Assembly (NCBI GenBank): GCA_020846745.1 | Contig: JADLDI010000131.1 | Coordinates: forward strand, 1-64,000 | Direction of reading: 5' to 3' | DNA length: 64,000 bases | Source of the DNA: Bryobacterales bacterium | GTDB lineage: Bacteria > Acidobacteriota > Terriglobia > Bryobacterales > Bryobacteraceae | Shown here: piece after piece, positions 60,942-64,000 of the stretch | Position numbering within the stretch: the first letter of the stretch is position 1 | Layout: the number at the start of each line of letters is the position of its first letter | Notes under the pieces: generated by a model | What the model saw: the letters and a program-made list of their open reading frames with translations, nothing else | The model's database searches: none | Told to the model about the DNA's origin: nothing | Translations under genes and position numbers: made by a program

Positions 60942-61604
60942 ATGCGATCACTATTCTGTTTTGGATTGATTGGTTTAGCGACACTTCTGGCCGCTCCGCC
61001 GGCCCGCAAAAGTCAACGGGAGACACCCCGCGGCGAACCGGGGAAGTTCGACTATTACGTGCTCAGCCTGTCGTGGTCGCCGCAGTATTGTTCTACACCC
61101 GCCGGTGAACGGGATAAGGTGCAGTGCGCGGGGAATCGTAAGTTTGCCTTTGTCACACACGGTTTGTGGCCGCAGTATGAATCGGGCTATCCGCAGTTCT
61201 GCTCCCAAGCCGCCGGGCCGGACAAGGCGGCCATCGATAACATCCTCGATGTGATGCCGAGCGCGCGGCTCATCCGCCATGAATGGGATAAGCACGGCAC
61301 CTGCAGCGGGCTAACGGCCGCGCAATACGTGAAGACCATCCGCAAAGCGTATGAGAGCATCACCGTGCCCAAGGAGTTCAAGGGTCCCGATCGGCAGGTG
61401 ACGGTCGCGCCCGCCGAGTTGAAGAAGCGCTTTGTCGATGCCAACAAACTGGCGGGCGACAATTCCATCGCCGTCCTGTGTACCGGCCGCTTCCTGTCGG
61501 AGGTGCGTATCTGCCTCGACAAGAACCTGAAATCGCGCGCCTGCGGCCGCGATGTGCGCGATCAGTGCCGCGTACCGGAACTAATCATGCAGCCGGTCCG
61601 CTAG
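60942..61604 (+). CDS. Secreted ribonuclease T2
   Basis: 220 residues with a signal peptide (MRSLFCFGLIGLATLLAA). Both catalytic signatures are intact: CAS I THGLWPQ (His73) and CAS II HEWDKHGTC (His113, Glu114, His118). Cys residues suitable for disulfides surround them. It cleaves RNA through 2',3'-cyclic phosphates in the periplasm or outside. It is divergent from gyrA and 30 bases before a glycosyltransferase. The external nucleotides could feed the nucleoside salvage system encoded at 27.7-34 kb. Confidence 0.92.
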   Translation: MRSLFCFGLIGLATLLAAPPARKSQRETPRGEPGKFDYYVLSLSWSPQYCSTPAGERDKVQCAGNRKFAFVTHGLWPQYESGYPQFCSQAAGPDKAAIDNILDVMPSARLIRHEWDKHGTCSGLTAAQYVKTIRKAYESITVPKEFKGPDRQVTVAPAELKKRFVDANKLAGDNSIAVLCTGRFLSEVRICLDKNLKSRACGRDVRDQCRVPELIMQPVR

Positions 61605-61634
61605 ATAACGGTAAAATGGTGGGCGCAGCCCCAC

Positions 61635-62606
61635 ATGATTTCCATCGTCATCCCCATCCACAATGAGGAGCCGGCGATTCTGCCGCTCTACGACCGGCTG
61701 ACGTCGGTGATGGAACGTGTTCGCAAGCCTTACGAAATCCTGTTCATTGACGATGCGTCGACGGACCGCAGCTTTGATCTGCTGTCCAACCTGGTCGAGA
61801 CCGACAACCGCCTGAAGGTGATCCGGCTACGCCGCAACTTTGGGCAAACCGCGGCCTTGTCGGCGGGATTCGATGAGGCACAGGGCAATGTGATCATCTC
61901 GCTCGATGGCGACCTGCAGCACGACCCGGAAGACATCCCGGCGCTGCTTGAGAAGGTGCAAGAGGGGTACGACATCGCCAGCGGCTGGCGCAAGAACCGG
62001 CTCGACAACGCTGTCACGCGCAAGATTCCATCGCGAATCGCCAACTGGCTGATGTCGAAAGCGAGCGGCGTGGACTTGCACGATTTCGGAACCACGTTCA
62101 AGGCTTATCGCGCTGAGATCCTGAAGGACGTCAACCTCTATGGCGAACTGCACCGCTTCATCCCCGCACTGGCCAGCTTCTACGGTGCGCGTGTCGCCGA
62201 GGTCCCTATCCGCAACGCACCACGGATCAGCGGTGGGTCGCACTACGGCCTGGGGCGCACGTTCCGCGTGCTGTTCGACATCGTGACCATCAAGTTCATG
62301 CTGTCGTACTTCACGAGGCCCATGCACTTCTTTGGAAAGTTCGGTTTGGCCGGACTGACCCTCGGCGGCAGCATCATGACGTTCCTGCTGATCAAAAAGC
62401 TGTTGGGATACGAGATCGTCATGGAGCACGGTCCGCTGATGGTGGCGGGGGCGTTGCTGTTATTGGCGGGCTTGATGATGTTCTCGACCGGACTGCTCGG
62501 CGAAGTGCTGATGCGGACCTATTTTGAAAGCCAGGGGCGGCGGATTTACGCGGTGCGCGAAATCCGCACGAAGAAAGAGCCTCGGGTGAAGGACGAGGCG
62601 CGGTAG
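61635..62606 (+). CDS. Family 2 glycosyltransferase, polyprenyl-phosphate type
   Basis: 323 residues. The GT-A domain (residues 1-225) has SIVIPIHNEEPAILPLYD, FIDDASTDRSFDLL, the metal motif SLDGDLQHDPEDIP and the acceptor region DFGTTFKAYRAEIL. Two C-terminal membrane helices (about 232-256 and 268-290) anchor it. This is the layout of DPM1/GtrB/ArnC-like enzymes that load a sugar on undecaprenyl phosphate. Sugar unknown. The tail is basic. Confidence 0.92.
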   Translation: MISIVIPIHNEEPAILPLYDRLTSVMERVRKPYEILFIDDASTDRSFDLLSNLVETDNRLKVIRLRRNFGQTAALSAGFDEAQGNVIISLDGDLQHDPEDIPALLEKVQEGYDIASGWRKNRLDNAVTRKIPSRIANWLMSKASGVDLHDFGTTFKAYRAEILKDVNLYGELHRFIPALASFYGARVAEVPIRNAPRISGGSHYGLGRTFRVLFDIVTIKFMLSYFTRPMHFFGKFGLAGLTLGGSIMTFLLIKKLLGYEIVMEHGPLMVAGALLLLAGLMMFSTGLLGEVLMRTYFESQGRRIYAVREIRTKKEPRVKDEAR

Positions 62607-62700
62607 GGTGTCTCGAAGCTCGTGATTTCCGGCTGCGCGCGTTCAGGCAATCAGCCGTCGCTTCCGTCCCACCACCAGACGACAAAGCCCAAAGCACCGC

Positions 62701-62759
62701 CAGTTCAATGCTGACGACAATGAACTGACATAGCATGTGCCGCACATGCAATCTATACT
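62701..62759 (+). promoter_or_regulatory. vapBC operator region: two palindromes and a -10
   Basis: CAGTTCA (62701-62707) and TGAACTG (62721-62727) form a perfect 7-bp inverted repeat with 13 bases between. GCATGTG (62733-62739) and CACATGC (62743-62749) form another with three bases between. TATACT at 62754-62759 is a likely -10. The ATG follows at 62766, so little or no leader is left. VapBC operons are normally repressed by the complex binding such palindromes. Confidence 0.7.
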
Positions 62760-62765
62760 GGAAGC

Positions 62766-62996
62766 ATGCCGAAGATGATTCAAATTCGGGATGTGCCCGA
62801 TCAGGTGCACAGCATTCTGAAGGCACGTGCCGCCAAACAGGGAATAAGCCTTTCGGAATACTTGAAAAAAGAGCTTGGAAAGATCACCGCTCAGCCCACC
62901 ATGGAGGAGTGGTTGGAGCTGACACGGCATTCCAAACCGATACCTAGCAAACGCTCGGCAGCCGAGATAATTCGAGAATTGCGCGGCGACCGATGA
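62766..62996 (+). CDS. vapB: VapB/FitA-type ribbon-helix-helix antitoxin
   Basis: 76 residues. The N-terminus MIQIRDVPDQVHSILKARAA followed by GISLSEYLKKEL is a ribbon-helix-helix DNA-binding domain of the FitA group. The C-terminal half (AEIIRELRGDR) fits the toxin-binding tail. The stop overlaps the toxin ATG by four bases. It should neutralise the PIN toxin and, with it, bind the palindromes just upstream. Confidence 0.9.
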   Translation: MPKMIQIRDVPDQVHSILKARAAKQGISLSEYLKKELGKITAQPTMEEWLELTRHSKPIPSKRSAAEIIRELRGDR

Positions 62997-63391
62997 TAGT
63001 GGTCGATGCTTCCGTCGTGGTGGAGATCCTAAGAGACGGCGACTTCGCCAACTTCCTTGGAGGCAGATTTAATTCGGACGCGGCCTACGCGGCCCCTCAT
63101 TTGCTCGACATTGAGGTAGTTAGCGCCCTTCGCGGGCTTGCGGCGGCCGCTCGCGTCGACGCCCACCGTGTGCAGGAGTATATCAGGAACCTTGCCTTGC
63201 TGCCTGTAACGCGGCACTCACATGCGCCGCTTATGCCGAGGGTGTGGGAACTAAGGCACAACTTCTCAGCCTACGATGCGACTTACATTGCGCTCGCGGA
63301 GCTACTGGATGCGACACTCTTCACCGCCGATGCCAAACTGCGCAAAGGACACCGCGCTCGCGTGGAAGTGATCGGCCAAAGAATAAACTAG
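62993..63391 (+). CDS. vapC: VapC-type PIN-domain ribonuclease toxin
   Basis: 132 residues. The PIN acidic residues are in place: Asp5 in VVDASVVVEIL, Glu in LLDIEVVSALRG, Asp in SAYDATYIALAE and Asp in LFTADAKLRKG. It should cut tRNA or rRNA when free of antitoxin. It overlaps the antitoxin by four bases. A shared terminator lies ten bases after it. The pair looks intact. Confidence 0.92.
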   Translation: MIVVDASVVVEILRDGDFANFLGGRFNSDAAYAAPHLLDIEVVSALRGLAAAARVDAHRVQEYIRNLALLPVTRHSHAPLMPRVWELRHNFSAYDATYIALAELLDATLFTADAKLRKGHRARVEVIGQRIN

Positions 63392-63401
63392 CAAAACACA
63401 A

Positions 63402-63446
63402 ACGGCGCGCCCGGGATCGTCTCCCAAGGCGCGCCGTCTTATTTTC
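63402..63446. terminator. Bidirectional terminator between vapC and rpoC
   Basis: A perfect 10-bp stem of ACGGCGCGCC (63402-63411) and its complement (63428-63437), with CTTATTTT after it on the plus strand and TTTGTGTTTT on the minus strand. It lies between two convergent genes ending at 63391 and 63462. Confidence 0.85.
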
Positions 63447-63461
63447 CTGACTTAAGCTGTC

Positions 63462-64000
63462 TTACTCGGCTTCGCCGATTTCGTCTAGCGCATCGTCGCC
63501 CAAACCGCCCGCGAACAGGTTCGGGGTTTCGTCTTCGTAACCCGGAATGCCTTCGGCCAGCGCGGCTTCGGCTTCCGGCATCATCTCTTCTTCCACCACA
63601 TCCTCGCCGGCGATCTTGACACGGCGGTAGTACTCCATGCCCGTACCGGCCGGAATGAGGCGGCCCATGATGACGTTTTCCTTCAGACCACGCAGGTAGT
63701 CGACCTTACCGTTGATCGACGCTTCGGTCAACACGCGCGTTGTTTCCTGGAACGATGCGGCCGAGATGAACGAATCGGTCGACAGCGACGCCTTCGTGAT
63801 GCCGAGCAGCACCGCCGCGCCTTCCGCCGGACGTCCGCCGGCGTTCAGCACCCGATCGTTCTCTTCCCGGAACTTGAACTTGTCGACCACTTCTTCCGGC
63901 AGGAATTCCGTATCGCCGATGTCGGTGACCTTGATCCAGCGCATCATCTGCCGCGAAATCACTTCCAGGTGTTTGTCGTTGATGTTCACGCCCTGCAGCC
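63462..64000 (-). CDS. rpoC: DNA-directed RNA polymerase beta' subunit, C-terminal end
   Basis: The last 179 residues of RpoC; the gene continues beyond the right edge. LQGVNINDKHLEVISRQMMRW, FLPEEVVDKFKF, ITKASLSTDSFISAASFQETTRVLTEASINGK and LKENVIMGRLIPAGTGM are highly conserved segments of the beta' C-terminus. An acidic tail of about 45 residues follows (GEDVVEEEMMPEAEAALAEG onward), as in many bacteria. It ends 15 bases before a strong terminator. Confidence 0.97.
   Translation of the reverse strand, partial: LQGVNINDKHLEVISRQMMRWIKVTDIGDTEFLPEEVVDKFKFREENDRVLNAGGRPAEGAAVLLGITKASLSTDSFISAASFQETTRVLTEASINGKVDYLRGLKENVIMGRLIPAGTGMEYYRRVKIAGEDVVEEEMMPEAEAALAEGIPGYEDETPNLFAGGLGDDALDEIGEAE

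Noticed and set aside
1..64000. CRISPR array, insertion sequence, prophage or integrase
   Set aside because: The short tandem repeats found have no regular spacers of 30-40 bases, and no transposase, integrase, Cas or phage structural gene was recognised on either strand.

Overview
The window looks like a chromosomal segment of an Acidobacteriota bacterium of the Bryobacterales/Solibacter type. The grounds are a GC-rich sequence, a very large share of Tat or Sec exported proteins, a 1000-residue protein ending in what looks like the Solibacter-type TIGR03437 domain, a VWFA-related protein of the acidobacterial TIGR03436 type, DUF1080 and Gfo/Idh/MocA proteins with twin-arginine leaders, and frequent 4-bp ATGA/GTGA gene overlaps. 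I found no tRNA, rRNA, insertion sequence, prophage or CRISPR array. Both ends are cut: the left edge falls in a hypothetical gene and the right edge in rpoC.

Layout. 0.6-3.9 kb (minus): an operon of a 50-residue Tat peptide, a five-heme cytochrome, an OmpR-type regulator, its kinase and a STAS protein. 3.9-6.1 kb (plus): acyl-CoA dehydrogenase and a DUF3616 protein. 6.1-11 kb (minus): eno and gpmA, tightly coupled to a nitrilase, a Gfo/Idh/MocA oxidoreductase and a DUF1080 protein. 11-14 kb: a large secreted beta-propeller protein. 14-23.6 kb (minus): an exported cluster with an NHL protein, two glycoside-hydrolase-like proteins, a small Cache-like protein and a 1191-residue fusion of M28 peptidase, cytochrome c and PQQ-type propeller. 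23.6-27.4 kb: an isopropylmalate/isocitrate-type dehydrogenase, a PAS kinase and two small unknowns. 27.7-34 kb (plus): a nucleoside salvage operon (pdp, nupC, purine-nucleoside phosphorylase, amidohydrolase, cdd, SAH-deaminase-like enzyme). 34-41 kb: mostly single genes (PEP-CTERM-like protein, Uma2 protein, aldo/keto reductase, ExeA-like ATPase, exported SelA-like PLP enzyme, PEGA-like protein, lactonase). 41-45.3 kb: a lectin-like propeller, purA, galE and a probably frameshifted winged-helix regulator. 45.4-56 kb: an exported unknown protein, a VWA protein, a two-component system and a DUF190-TolC-MFP-RND efflux operon. 56-64 kb: lexA, a membrane protein, larE, gyrA, RNase T2, a glycosyltransferase, vapBC and the 3' end of rpoC.

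The strongest non-routine signal is a long promoter/operator that occurs twice with identical internal spacing. One copy lies before the VWA gene and one before the DUF190-RND operon, on either side of the two-component system. I infer one regulon joining a surface VWA protein to an efflux pump. The pump itself carries Asn and Ser where AcrB has proton-relay Asp408 and Lys940. A second theme is in-frame tandem duplication of 12-18 bp at the leader or first mature residues of several exported proteins. A third is the linkage of a multiheme cytochrome and a Tat micropeptide to a two-component/STAS cassette.
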